DNA of 64,000 nt from the NCBI GenBank assembly GCA_029216955.1, contig JANAVB010033216.1, positions 8,611,492-8,675,491 of the forward strand, read 5' to 3'. Below are positions 11,899 to 23,502 of this stretch, one piece after another. Source of the stretch: Iris pallida (Eukaryota; Streptophyta; Magnoliopsida; Asparagales; Iridaceae). The notes under the pieces were generated by a model. That model was given only the letters and a program-made list of their open reading frames with translations, was not told where the DNA came from and did no database searches. Within the stretch, counting starts at the first letter, position 1; each line of letters opens with the position of its first letter. The translations under genes and the position numbers were made by a program.

Positions 11899-11957
<59 letters not shown>
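11899..11957. repeat. (TA)n microsatellite
   Basis: About 29 TA units lie to the right of the LINE-1 5' end, separated from it by roughly 170 bases of AT-rich sequence. Confidence 0.9.
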
Positions 11958-11958
<1 letters not shown>

Positions 11959-11980
11959 ATGAAATTGAAGAACTGACCTT

Positions 11981-12188
11981 TCATGGTAGGGCGATACGGT
12001 CGAAGCTGGAAAGGAACTTGCCAAAGTCATGGGGGTAGAAGAGAAAGACGAGGAGAAGGAAGAGGGAGTCGGAGTGGTCGGCGGAGAAGGCCTCGTGGTC
12101 GTGGGGACGATAGCCATGGTGTTGCTCCAGTCGAATCGAAGAGGGGGTCCCCCATGCTGAGGAGGACGCCTTCGTAATTGGTAGCCAT
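11981..12188 (-). other. Unidentified coding-like segment (possible first exon)
   Basis: On the minus strand an ATG at 12188 opens a 68-codon frame beginning MATNYEGVLLSMGDPLFD and becoming Arg/Pro/Leu-rich. Two other frames across the same GC-richer block are also open; one reads SMGDP-like sequence into a Ser/Thr/Pro-rich stretch and ends near a possible GTCAG donor. The base composition differs sharply from the AT-rich surroundings. I recognise no family. It may be the 5' end of a displaced host gene whose next part was separated by the TA repeat and LINE-1. Confidence 0.25.
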
Positions 12189-12357
12189 TGTTCTATAGTG
12201 AGAATTTAAAAGTGTGAGGAAAGAAAAGTGTGAGGAGATGGGAAGAAGAGGCTGCTACTGAAGAAGGAGGAGGAAATATGGAGCGAAAAAGATGACAATT
12301 TTGGGGAAACAAATGAGGGAAACTGAAATTTTGGGTGGGAATACATTTTTCCCGTGT

Positions 12358-12647
12358 ACTGCACTTTTTGATCAGGGCTAGCCCTAATGCTAGCCCCTGA
12401 TCAAAAAGTTCACTTTTTTTATAACAAGGACTGCCCAATTTTCGGGCAGTCCTGCAAACTGAATGGACTGCCAGAAAACTTGGCAGTCCTAAATCTCAGC
12501 ATGTGAAACAAAAGGACTGTCCATTTTTCTGGCAGTCCTTACTGTATGTAGGACTGCCAGAAATTTGGGCAGTCCTTATTATAAAAGACACTTCACTTTT
12601 TGATCAGGGCTAGTCCTAATGGGCTAGCCCTGATCAAAAGTTGCAGT
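12358..12647. mobile_element. Foldback-type MITE made of six short hairpins
   Basis: Imperfect terminal inverted repeats of about 24 bases (ACTGCACTTTTTGATCAGGG at 12358, reverse complement ending at 12647) enclose four GGACTGCC/GGCAGTCC hairpins (12428-12452, 12465-12489, 12514-12538, 12551-12575). These are flanked on each side by a TGATCAGGGCTAG/CTAGCCCTGATCA hairpin (12369-12402, 12601-12636). There is no coding capacity. No convincing target-site duplication was found and the superfamily is unassigned. Confidence 0.7.
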
Positions 12648-13243
12648 GCCCTTATCAATTGCCCAAATTTTTTGGGACAGAAAATATTGGTCCCATGAAC
12701 CAAAAGTTTTGGAGAACATTTTTTTCCCACGTCTCAATTATCATTATCATAAATAAAACAAATGTTAACATATTAAAATGACAAATAAATAAATAAAATA
12801 TTTATTCTAATAATATTGATTTAGTTATTGTTACGATAATGAGTTTTTGCAACGAAAATAACCGTTACGAATTGGAAAAAATGTTACTTGACTGTTTTAG
12901 TGTAGTAATTAACAAAAACCACAACCTTCTATACAAACTTAATAGTCACAAAATATTAAAGTATAATTTTTTTGTCTTCTCAAATTTGAATTATCCAGAA
13001 AAGACTGATTAAACTTGATAAAACTAATTACATCATCATTTTCACCGAGAGACTAAATGGTTTGGTCCAGTCATCCCAACTACAATTTTTGTTAGAAATC
13101 TGTATTTAATCACAAATATAGAACATAGAATAGGTATTGCTAGTTTACATTTTCGTATATTAGCCTACTAATATTTAGGATATTTGAATCTACATAACGA
13201 AACACCACAAGTTACATATTTGTCAGTCACCGATTCAGACCAA
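12648..13243. other. AT-rich spacer
   Basis: Very AT-rich with no ORF or repeat family recognised. A TTTTAGTGTAGT motif near 12897 resembles a degenerate CACTA-type terminus, but no partner was found. Confidence 0.4.
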
Positions 13244-13554
13244 GGTCTCATTTGGTTCGCGGAAAGGGATGGAAAGGAAATCAATTTCTTGACATTTCCT
13301 TTCCTTTGGGAAATTACAATTCTTGATGATTTTTATTTTCAATGATTGGAAATGTCAAGGAATTTAGAAAGGAAAGTAAATATTTCAAGGTGGAAAAGTG
13401 ATTCCTTGCTTTGATGGATGGAATAATTTTTTCTCATATTTTTTCTTCTATTGGGAATCACTTTCCTTTCCTCCTCAATTCCTTTGGCAGCCAAACAAAG
13501 GAAAGTAATCAATTTTCTTTCCCAATCCCATGATTTTGCGAACCAAACGAGACC
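13244..13554. mobile_element. Tourist-like MITE (PIF/Harbinger type)
   Basis: The 311-bp element has inverted ends GGTCTCATTTGGTTCGC and GCGAACCAAACGAGACC. Internal sequence is also partly palindromic (GGAAAGGAAATCAATTT against AGTAATCAATTTTCTTTCC). It is flanked by a 3-base CAA direct repeat (13241-13243 and 13555-13557). A GTTTGGTT-type terminus with a 3-bp duplication suits Tourist/Harbinger elements, although their usual duplication is TWA. No coding capacity. Confidence 0.7.
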
Positions 13555-13599
13555 CAAGATCACACTTTCACTTTCTTTCTCTCCTCTCCTTTCTACAAT

Positions 13600-13964
13600 G
13601 CAATGTGCTTTTAAGCACCCTATAATAAAAAAAAAATTTTGATTGCAAAAATAATTGTTGCACCAAAAGGGGAAGCGAAAGTATTTATTGCGACCACAAC
13701 ACAAAGCCATCTCAGGAAAGCATCATCGCATAAAAGAGAAAATCATAACGTACAAGTACTTTTTGCGACCTTAATATAATGTTGTCGCGTAAAAGTGATG
13801 CAAAAAATATTTTGTGATGTGACCAACACATAAAAATAGTCACAAAAAGGAGAGACAAAATATGTTTTTCCCACTCTTTATGAAATAGACACAAAAGGCT
13901 TTTGGTGATGACAAGCATTAGCCGTCGCTAGAAGGTGATGCGAAAGGCCCATTTTCTAGTAGTG
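13600..13964. mobile_element. CACTA-type (En/Spm) non-autonomous fragment, right end
   Basis: The segment ends TTTTCTAGTAGTG at 13952-13964, the reverse complement of a CACTACTAGAAAA terminus typical of CACTA transposons. Subterminal sequence repeats TTGCGAC/GTCGC-like motifs in both orientations. No left CACTA terminus is visible, so the left boundary is arbitrary. Confidence 0.5.
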
Positions 13965-14275
13965 GTAGGTTGTCTTCTATTTATTGGCACGAGGATGAAA
14001 ACAACACGGTGATAAAAAAAGATGCAGGGATGGAACAATTGGGGGGGTAGATCTACATGAGAGAGAGAAAGAGAGAGATTGAGGGAGAAAGAAGGAAACG
14101 AGGATAAGAAAAGATGCAGGAATAAAAGGGATTGGTGCAAGAAGCTGATACATTAGGCTTGCCTTTCAAAGTCGTGGAAGGGATGGGTTTCTTCATGTGA
14201 TAGATCCATTTAATTATGAGCTGCTACCAAGTGAGGTGGACCTAATAAGACCAACATTTCAAATACTATTATCCT

Positions 14276-15300
14276 AGCAACACTTTAAAAATAAATTTGC
14301 AATATTGCATAAAATATTATGAAATACACATCTTTTACAATATTTTTATAAAAGTTGTTGAATATAACTCTTTTAGAATGTTTCTTAAACATTCTAAACG
14401 ACAATAAATATACAACCTTTTGATAAAGTGGTAAAACAAAATTAATTTTACAACATCGAACAAATATTGTGAAACATACAAAGTTTACAACCATTGATAA
14501 ACGTTGTTAAACAAAACATTTTTATAACATTTTAAAAATATTATCAAAAATAATAACTTTGACAACATAAAATAAACGTTATCAAAATTGATAAATATTA
14601 CTATGTTAATAAAACATTGTTGAAACAGTATTACACAAATTTCGTGAATGACTATTTTAGAGGCCTTAATGTTTGAATATAAAATGTTGTTTGCATATAT
14701 ATTTTACACATTGTTACAATGAATGTTGTAGAAGACCCTCCCACTATTAGTGGAGAGTGAACATGCATATATATTTTAAATATAAATTCACAATATCATC
14801 TAAACATTGTGAAATACACATCTTTTATAATATTTTATAAAGTTTGTTAAATATAACTCGTTTACAATGTTTCTTAAACATTGTCAAATGATATGACATA
14901 CACAATGTTTATATAAAGTGGCAAAATAAAATTAATTTTACAACATTAAACAATCATTGTAAAAGATAAAATATTGTAACATTTGATAAACGTTTTTGAA
15001 TATGACATTTTTATAATATTTTAAATACATTGTCAAAATAAAAAAAACTTTGAAAACTTTAAATAAATGTTGTCAAAATTAATAAATATTACAATGTTAA
15101 TAAAATGTTGTTGAAGACAGTAATACACAACTTTTGTGAATGACCATTGTAGAAGCCTTAACGTTTGAATATAAAACGTTGTTTGCAGATGTATTTTACA
15201 ACGTTTTTACTATAAATGTTGTAGAAGACCCACCTTTTTAACAACGTTTTGAGGAAGTGTTGTAGATGGAACGTTGTAAAAAGGGTTTTTTCTTGTAGTG
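14276..15300. mobile_element. CACTA-type non-autonomous element with ~485-bp tandem duplication
   Basis: The right end TTTTTTCTTGTAGTG (15286-15300) is a canonical CACTACAAGAAAA terminus in reverse. Subterminal ACAACGTT/AACGTTGT motifs recur throughout. The body consists of two diverged direct copies (about 14276-14755 and 14760-15240). Each starts near an ACA-rich AAATTTGCAATATTG/AAATTCACAATATC block and ends near ATGTTGTAGAAGACCC. There is no transposase. The right end directly abuts the last visible PMD exon. No left CACTA terminus was found. Confidence 0.6.
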
Positions 15301-15302
15301 TA

Positions 15303-18300
15303 CCTGCCTCAGAGCCACCCGAAAAATGTCGGCTACCACTAGCTATAGCCGTTATTGGTACAATGTCTGTGCATGAGGGAGGAATTGGGGATGATTCGAT
15401 TTCTACATAGATAAAAAATATAGATGTCAGCCATTTAATCTATGAAAAGAAGATTGACAATCTCATTTAATACCTTTGGGAGCAGCAGGAGTAGTTTCTT
15501 CAGGTGTACTTCTTCACCCGTATTCTTTTCTGGAGACACACGCACCTCGACATCCTCTTCAGGATTCAGCATATCATCAATAGCTTCCGAGAATACATGG
15601 ATATTAGTGTCCTCTTCTGGATTTAAAGTATCATTAACAGCTTCTGTTGATGCATCTTCATTACTTATACTGTCCTCCGGTGCGTCTTCGCTGTCCGTTG
15701 CGGCGGCCGGATCAACATCATCCTGCAGGCCGAAGTCGCAATCATTCAATGCATCGATCATTAAACGATCCTCTTCTTTACGGAGTGTTTCTGGTGTAGC
15801 AGGAAGCTGTGTGGTTTCCACTGCGAGTGAAAGAGATCGCAAAACTTCATCTTCTTTCTCCACGGCTTCCTCCATGGTTTCTACAGCCTCCTCCCTTCTT
15901 TCAGGCTGAAAGTTTCTGGTTCAGGAGCGGGAGTAGGAGATGACATTGTAACTCCGACAATAGCACTAGCTACGACCAATGACATAGGTCGATGAGTGAC
16001 TACCTTCTTTCTCCGAAGGACTAACTTCTTTCTATGTAGAGGTCTCTCTGGACTCTCTACATCTATACCATTGTCTTGCCTTTGGATAGAGGTCGGGGTC
16101 GCCGCCTCTTCTCTTTGAGTTGATTAGGCCTGCTGCCGAGATTGTGATCGGGTCGTAACCCTTTCTGATGGTTCCATGACAAGTTTTTTCTTCGCAACTG
16201 GAGAAGAAGGTTCTTCTCTCCTTCTTTTCCTCTCCTTGGCGGGAGATTTGACAACTTTCAAAGAGATGCGCAATGGCTTATTGACTTCTTCTGGGAAGTT
16301 CGCCTCCCTAGAAGCTTCCAACGGCACATCGGCCGGTTCATGCTCTTCTTCGTTGCCAGGAGCCACCACAACAGTTCCTCCTTTCTTTAATCTGGTCGCT
16401 GTCGCGAAGCTATCGGCAAGACTGAAATTCTCTGCAAAGGTGTTCGCCGATGTATAGAAGATTGAATATGTGTACAGCATCCGCGGGCCATGGTCGCTCT
16501 TTGTCGGCATCGAGAACATTGTTCTTGTGTCTCGAGCATTATAATAAGCCCATGCCCGGACTCCATCAATTAGATAGCCTTGTCCTTGCAGGCACGTTAT
16601 GGCGTTACCCACGTGGAACTGGTCGTAGCCGAATTGACGAGCAAAGCGGCTGGGAAGATATGGTTCCAAGTAACATTCATCTTCAAATCTATAAACCAAG
16701 TACGACGGCCTAATTGTCCTCAGCCAATCAAATGCTGCACGACCCAAAGGCTGCCTTCCAAGATCAACCAAATTTGTAGACATATATTCATAGCCAGTTG
16801 GAGGGGGAACACAGTAGAAATTCCACCCTTTCTCGAGATTCAGGGCTCGTCTGCAATCTCTTAGTATGGTATATATCCATTTGCTCCTTGAGAATCTCCG
16901 CAAGAAGCTTCCGCTGACCGTCTCCATGTCAGGATTCATCAATGAAGGATAGTGCAAAAGTAGCCATCCGAACAAATAAGTGTAGGAAAGCTCCAGCCGA
17001 GGGAAGTTCTCTTTCTCTCCTTTCCCCTTGAGCATTGAATCAAGAAAAAGATGAAGACTCGCGTTCACCCTGCAGGTCATCGCCGATAGCAGATCCATCC
17101 GATAGCCAAAGACTAAACGGACGGCAGCAAAGAGTATGTCGCGATGGAAGCGATCTACGGTGCTCGCTCCAGGGACGACGAATCGTCGAAGCCAATATGT
17201 GAGGAAACCCGCTAGCTGGGCTTCCTTTGACATGGGCCTATAGCCCATTCTCATGAAACTTTCAATAAAATCTCCTGTCTTGAAAGGAGGGTATTGAAGT
17301 TCATCATCAACCTTGATGTCCATTTTCTTGTTTTCCTCCATCAATCCTATCACCTCACTATGGCTGAGTGGTTTGAAGAAGGTAGGGTTGCACGTATCAT
17401 GATCCTTAGTCTTCTTCTCTATGATGTGGTTAAGGAAGAGATAGGGCAACCACTTTGACGAGTAGTAAGTACCAGAGGAACCATTCTTGTAATACATGGA
17501 GCAAATCTTATAGTGGCATAGCAGTTCTTCAAAAACGGCCACCATCTCAGCATTCTCCCGATGAAGTCGGTCCAAATCGTCATTGGTTGGAACAAATTCT
17601 TCATAGGGGAAGTATCCCATTGGTAAGCTCGAGATATACTTCATCTCATGAAGAGCTAGTCCAATCTCTCTACAGGGTGCCATGAAAGTCCCTGTCCTAA
17701 AATTGTACCTCTCCGCCAAAGCGAGAAACAGATGAGGGTTGGGGTGGAATCCATATACGGTAAAGTATACCGCCTGGTACAGCTCAATTTCTTTGAGCTT
17801 CTTTTCAAACTGAACCAATATCCAATTGGTTATGCAGTTCCATCTTTTGTTATCTGGGTTCACCAGACCTGTCAAACGGATGTCCTGATCCGGATATCTT
17901 CCCTCGACCTTCACAAATTCATTCGCAAAGATCGGTGTTCTAACTGGCAGCAGCAGGGAGGAGTTCTCCGGTGGGATGCAGCCGGGCTTCAATCCTTTGA
18001 GCAAGGAGCTGTGACGCTCAGAGGAGCTATAGAACATATCCTTGTTATTCGGTCCTTTCTTCACACAAATATTTCCTGTTCTGGCTTGCTCGAGAGGAGT
18101 AATATCCCAGTCCATCATCCTGGGATAACTCGCATGAGCATAGCAGGATAGAGGGAGGCACCTGACAATGTCTGGTAACAATATCCTCTTCTCACCTCTC
18201 TGAAAGAGTCTTTGTTCGACTTGAGGTCTCGGCTGAGAACTCTTATCAAGAGCTTCACCGAACAGAAATAGAGGCTTCTTATGAGTAACGGCGTCAGCAG

Positions 18301-19028
18301 ATTGCAGTGGCTACCCGTTCATCAGACTCAATAAAGTTTCGTTGTCTTGTGCTACTAAGATGGCCTGTCGGGAAGATGGCAGAGCATACTGAGGAAATAT
18401 CACATGAGACAGATCCTCCTTAAACTCTGGCTCAGCTAAAGTCCCTTCAAAGACTTCATAATTCGGGTCTTCCCTGAGGTTGACTGCATCAAACAAAAGA
18501 CAGAATTCAGTACATGCAAAGTCAAAAGAGTATGTTCAAAAATCAGCAAATTGTGCAAGAGTCGGATTGCGCTATATGCATAGCATCAAATTCGCTAATG
18601 CAGTCTACATGCGCAAAGTATCCCGCTACGCCAACTCATCCACTTGCGCAAGTCATCAGATTGCGCTGAACAACTTGTGTAAAGTATCAGTTTGCGCTGG
18701 ACAACCTTGCGCAAATCAGCAGATTACGCTGAACATTTACCAGCACTTTCCACCGATTGTGCAAGAAAATAATTTTCATAAAAATGAAAACTATTGAGTT
18801 TATGCAACCAAAACCCTAAACAGGGTAGCGCAATTCAACCAAATCTCTAAAAAGAGAAAGGTTCGAAGGTTCGACAATGTCAAAGAACCCTAAAAAGGGT
18901 TTTTGATCGAGTTCACTACCTTGCAGTGCGGAATGACCGACTTCGTATCGAGAAATGTGAGGCACAGCCCGAGTCGAAGACTCAGCAGAGGCTTTGCCCT
19001 TCTCGGCGGTGGAGCGTTTCGGAGCCAT
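15303..19028 (-). pseudogene. Plant mobile domain (PMD)-like gene, broken, antisense in an LTR element
   Basis: The minus-strand exon 18816-19028 starts MAPKRSTAEKGKAS. A large exon 16124-18483 includes the helical block with LAGFLTYWLRRF near 17195. Together they resemble aminotransferase-like/plant mobile domain proteins, a family linked to transposon domestication and silencing. The C-terminus is basic (KERKRRREEPSSPVAKKK, likely nuclear signal) and followed by acidic low-complexity sequence (15435-15875). A further exon (15303-15405) starts after a CTATGTAG acceptor. Defects: TAG at 18311-18313, where the frame continues on both sides (probably a Gln codon); TAA at the end of the 16124 frame, with the same frame then open further; and frameshifts near 15900 and 15500. 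The intron 18484-18815 lacks a GT donor that keeps frame. The 3' part is cut by a CACTA-type element. PMD is inferred from pattern memory, not a profile search. Confidence 0.6.
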
Positions 19029-19295
19029 TGGTGTCGACGGAGAAGATGGAGAAGGGTCGGAGTTGGCTCAGGAGTTTTCTCTCTCAAACGTTTGGAAACA
19101 AGTAAAGAACAACAGAAAGAAGAATGAGAACTATTTATAGTTTTTCGAAAGCAAACAGACGCTTCAGATTGCACCAAAGAAATAGGAACTAATTCCTCCA
19201 ATTGTGCAGACAGGTCATTACTTGCGCAACTTGATTTTAAAATCAAAATTCAAAGTATTTCGAAGCTTTGAATATTTTCAAACTTCGAAAACTTT

Positions 19296-19303
19296 GAAGG
19301 GGG
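19296..19303 (+). other. Polypurine tract (putative) of an LTR retrotransposon
   Basis: GAAGGGGG is followed a few bases later by TGTAGG, the usual layout of a plus-strand primer site just before a 3' LTR. Confidence 0.6.
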
Positions 19304-19306
19304 TCT

Positions 19307-20121
19307 TGTAGGTCCTAAAAATCAAGTTGCACCCATCAAAAAGGCAAAGAAAATCAAGTTGTGCACATTTCAATTGAACTGCACAGGAGACAGATTGTGC
19401 AACACCTCAACTGCGCAGACTGAACTGCACACATATTCAAGTGCGCAAGCTGACGTGGCCTCGTCATCATTATCTGACAGAAAATCAGATCTTCTGACAG
19501 CTGACAGCCCGAAGAACGAGGAAACTGTTCGTTTATCATACAGCACAGCGCTCGAGGACAGCTGTACATGCAGCACAATCTGCCAGACTCTCTGTCGCAC
19601 AATTCAATTTTAGCGTAATCTGAAGCCAGCGCAATTCATGTGGCACACTCCATCAAGACAACTGACAATTTACACGTGGCCTACATGCCATCAATTGCTC
19701 ACCATGTGGCAACCATCTGTACACAACCAAGCACATTTCAATCAAACAATGCCACGCGTCACAAATAGGTGGTCCACGATCGAGTAACTGCCTGCGCAGT
19801 TCGTTACTTGCACAATCCAATATCTGCGTAATCCATCCTGCGCAAGTCAGAATAACTGAAAGTTAGTTATTTCCAGAACTCTATAAATAGAGTTTCAAGT
19901 CTTCATTATCACACACACACAGAGAGTCATCATCAGAGATCAGGAGTTCTTGCCAAAGTGCTGCTGCATTCTTCAGAGGCTACCGTCTTCAAAGTTCACA
20001 TCATCCAAGGGATAAAGCGATCGTCATTCAGATCGGATTCCTATAGTTGTACTTTCCCAGAATTTTTGTAATCTTCTTACAAAGTTTGTGAAATAAAGAT
20101 CAACTTTTGTATTTGCAAACA
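19307..20121 (+). repeat. Putative 3' LTR (plus-strand element)
   Basis: An 815-bp segment starts TGTAGG after the polypurine tract and ends CAAACA. It contains a TATA box (TATAAATAG, 19882-19890) and, about 200 bases on, an AATAAA polyadenylation signal (20092-20097), as in a U3-R-U5 arrangement. Its right edge cuts exactly into the Gypsy LTR that begins at 20122 (collinear with 27155 onward). No second copy is visible in the window, so the assignment rests on structure alone. Its U3 carries many TTGCGCAA-like motifs. Confidence 0.65.
19882..19890 (+). promoter_or_regulatory. TATA box of the putative LTR
   Basis: TATAAATAG lies about 35 bases before a CACACACACAGAGAG leader and about 200 bases before AATAAA. 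Confidence 0.55.
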
Positions 20122-23100
20122 CTACTACCTTTCCTATTATATACATTACAAAATTTATCTAAAGGTATTCCCATAGCAAAACCAATATAGGTACCAATGT
20201 ACCCATACCCTACTCATAACCTTGCCTCATATAGATTTATATTCCTATGCATATGCCCAATACCCTCATTACCCATGTATCAGATATTACTCACCCCTCC
20301 TACATATTTATATATACATAGTTTACACTCCACATTACAGACACACACAAACCTCCCTCTCATAGGTAATCTTCGCATACCCTAGTGCAATCCTCCCTAA
20401 CACATCACTGCTACACTCCTATACTCACAAATTACACCCCAAGCCTTGCTGCATGCTAATAGGCATGGTAGGCCTGCCTTCATTCCCTGCCATTGGCCTC
20501 ACACGTCTGTTGATGTGCTTTGCAAGGCCAAGGCAGTCACCTGCACTTGGCAAGGCAGTGCCAAATGCCCACACTGCCTACTGCTAACTCCTTCTTCTAA
20601 TCTACTGCTTCCTTTCACTTTAACTCATGACTGGATACCTTCCCTTACCTCATGTCCAGTTCACTCACTTCCTTACAGATATTTCCTAAGGAGTAACACA
20701 CCCTCATATAAAAGCATACACGACTCAACAATGCACCCACAGTCAAATCCTCTTCCCTGCATTTTATCTAGTCTTTCCCTCTGTTCAAACCAACTGACAT
20801 CAACCCTTCCTTCAGTCTAAAATATGAACCCAAGCAATCCTTTATTCAAAATCTTTCCATCATATTGCCACATCAATTGACTGATACACTAAGTCTAATT
20901 ATCAAGTGATCGAGCCCCCAACTACATACCCTTACTCCTATTTGTTAGGGACCACAGGAAGAAGACATTTTGCATATGAGGTACGTTCATACATGTACAT
21001 ATTAGATATCCCCAAATCAGATTTTATCTGACGCAAGTATCAGATGACTGATAGACTCAAATCATATTCAATCCCCTTATACAAATACCTGTCAGAAATA
21101 TAGAATAGGCTAAACATATCTGATATCCACCTATAGTTCCAAATGCATATATACATACATACCACTTAAATCCTGGCCTTAACCCCTATAACCCTCGACT
21201 AATTTATACATCCCATCTCTATACATCATTCAAACCCCCCCAAATCTAGGCTGCAGCAACTGCAACCCTGACCACACTCGATCACAATGCATCCATGCAC
21301 AGGTCTGTGCAGTCTAAGCCTATCTGGCCAAATCTGTACACAAGTGCATCTCCCTATATTTCCGATATGAGAGGAAAGCCTGTGTTGTTGCTGCTGCTAG
21401 CTTCTTCCTATCTCCATGTTGCTGTGCTCGACCCTTCCCTTATTCATAAATCAGTTTGCAGACCCTCTCTTACTGTTACAGTACCCAATCATCCCTGAAA
21501 TCCTCTTATCTCAATGTGACCCTCAATATCTCACTCATATCCTATATTATCTTAACACATCCAATAACTTGACTCTAATATACCTCACTTAAATCAACCC
21601 ATATCTGATACTTAAAATATATACGATACTCAGGATACCATCATGTGCATCCTAAATCTGAGCCCAAAATGGATATCCTAACTCTGAACAAGGCTATTTG
21701 CCAACACTATAACTCCAGTGGCCAAAAGCCACTATAAATCTAGTTACTGCCTATAGTTGGCTAAGTGCCCTGTAATGCAAATGTTGTCAACAGTTGCTCT
21801 GCAGAATTCTCGAGCTCCCAACATCCTCCTCATCACTCACTCTCATTCAATAGTCACTGTAGGCTAAAGGCCAACCCAAAAGACCCATATCTTTCTGTCT
21901 AGCCCGATTCCTACTCAAAGTGCAAACTATACATCACTGATACTCAAATCTCACTAGGATACTCACTATTCCTATACTCTAAAACCAAAAACCCATGGCC
22001 AATGGCCAACCCAAATGGTCAAGGTACTACTCGAGCCCTTGCCTGCCTATGCAGGGAGCCAAACCATTACTCCTAAGTGAGGCTATTTAGCCATCAAGCT
22101 CTAACCAACTGCAGCATTGGCCAATGAACACAAGTTCACTGTCAGAGTGAACACACCCATCTAATCTCTAACCCAACACACACACACAATATATACAACA
22201 TATGTATAGCTCCTTAAATATATGTATATATATAGGAATTCATATGGAACAATTTAATGACTAAAATAATGAACAACCTACCCAACCATATGCTCAACAC
22301 TAATTAGACACACTCACACACATGAATAATAGCCTATAGTATATTTCTACAAACACTTGGTGTGTTACTCTCGGATTCCTTCCAAGAGTGGCACCAAAAC
22401 CTACCGAAACTCTCAAATAAGGACTCAAAAGAGCCTCTAGACCATTCCTAAGGGTTATCCCTACATATGGGTGAGTTCCTATGGGCTCAAAATCAAAATG
22501 TGGATTGAAATGACAAGTTTGGAGAGTTATACCTATTGGGTGTTGTTTTCCAATGAACAATCCAATGAACACGAATCCGACACGAAAATCCTTAGCAAAA
22601 GGACTCTCCTCCTAGCTCCTAGCTCCTAGTTCCAAAATCCTTGTAGACACCTTCTTCTTGAGAGAATGTGAGGAATGGTGAAGAAAAGAGTGAGATTGGG
22701 ATAGAAATCAATAGTGGAAACTCTCTTTTTTTGGAAGGAGCTCTTGAAAAGGAAGATTGAGGCTAAAAATCAATGAAGTGTAATGAAGAAGAGCCCTTCT
22801 CTCCCTTGGCTGGCCATATGGAACTAGGTTAGGACAAAACCAAAATGTCCAATATGCCCTCTAAGTTGTCATTTGGCTAATAAATGCAAATGCAAGGGTT
22901 TGGGGTTATTTTGGACAAAATCATAATCTCTTAATATGAACTAAATTGTCATGAATAATTATTATAGGTGCACTAGCCCAATGAGTTTGTTTGTGGACCA
23001 TGACTTGCTAGTTCTTGGGCTCTGAATTAGTGTCTAAGCTAACCGGGCCACTGACAAAAGGCAAAACTAGACTAGTCTCTAAACCGATTAACTAATCCCA

Positions 23101-23202
23101 AATTATTCAAATAGATACACACAATATTCATTAATAATATTCACGATATAATATTTTTATAAAATGACAAATTTACCCTTAATTGAAAAATTAGTAGTTA
23201 CA
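20122..23202 (-). repeat. 3' LTR (truncated) of Gypsy element II
   Basis: It is collinear and largely identical with 27155-30244, the matching part of the 5' LTR. On the minus strand it begins TGTAACTACTAATTTT at 23202, next to a polypurine tract. It stops at 20122 where the 19307-20121 LTR begins, so about 1.46 kb of its end (equivalent to 25697-27154) is missing. No family-type coding sequence. Confidence 0.85.
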
Positions 23203-23203
23203 T

Positions 23204-23222
23204 TCGTACCCCCTAGAAAAAT
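23204..23222 (-). other. Polypurine tract region of element II
   Basis: On the minus strand a CTAGGGGGTACGA stretch lies immediately before the TGTAAC start of the 3' LTR, preceded by the AAGGATGAAATTTTT block seen in Tekay-like elements. Confidence 0.7.
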
Positions 23223-23502
23223 TTCATCCTTGAAATTTAAGTTGGTCGAACTCTTCTTAAGGTCATACCCCAACAATCCTGATCCAAGAAAACCTTATCT
23301 AAGCCATACAATCCTATTGAAGGAAACAACATACATGGTTATGATATTATTGGTCTTGACATTCAATATCTATTTGGGGTCTCATCTAACTACACTAACC
23401 ATATCATAGAATAAGACGATTCATAAAGACTAAGAAGAACACAGACAAAGGTGGGGTGCATCATCAACCTATCTCAAAAGACATACCAATAATCTAGGTT
23501 AA

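Noticed and set aside
11899..11957. TA repeat as the 5' boundary or TSD of LINE-1
   Set aside because: It lies about 170 bases beyond the last similarity to LINE-2 and LINE-3, so no duplication can be claimed.
12428..12575. Regularly spaced GGACTGCC repeats as a CRISPR-like array
   Set aside because: Repeats are hairpin arms in alternating orientation with short AT-rich loops, inside a foldback element of a plant genome.
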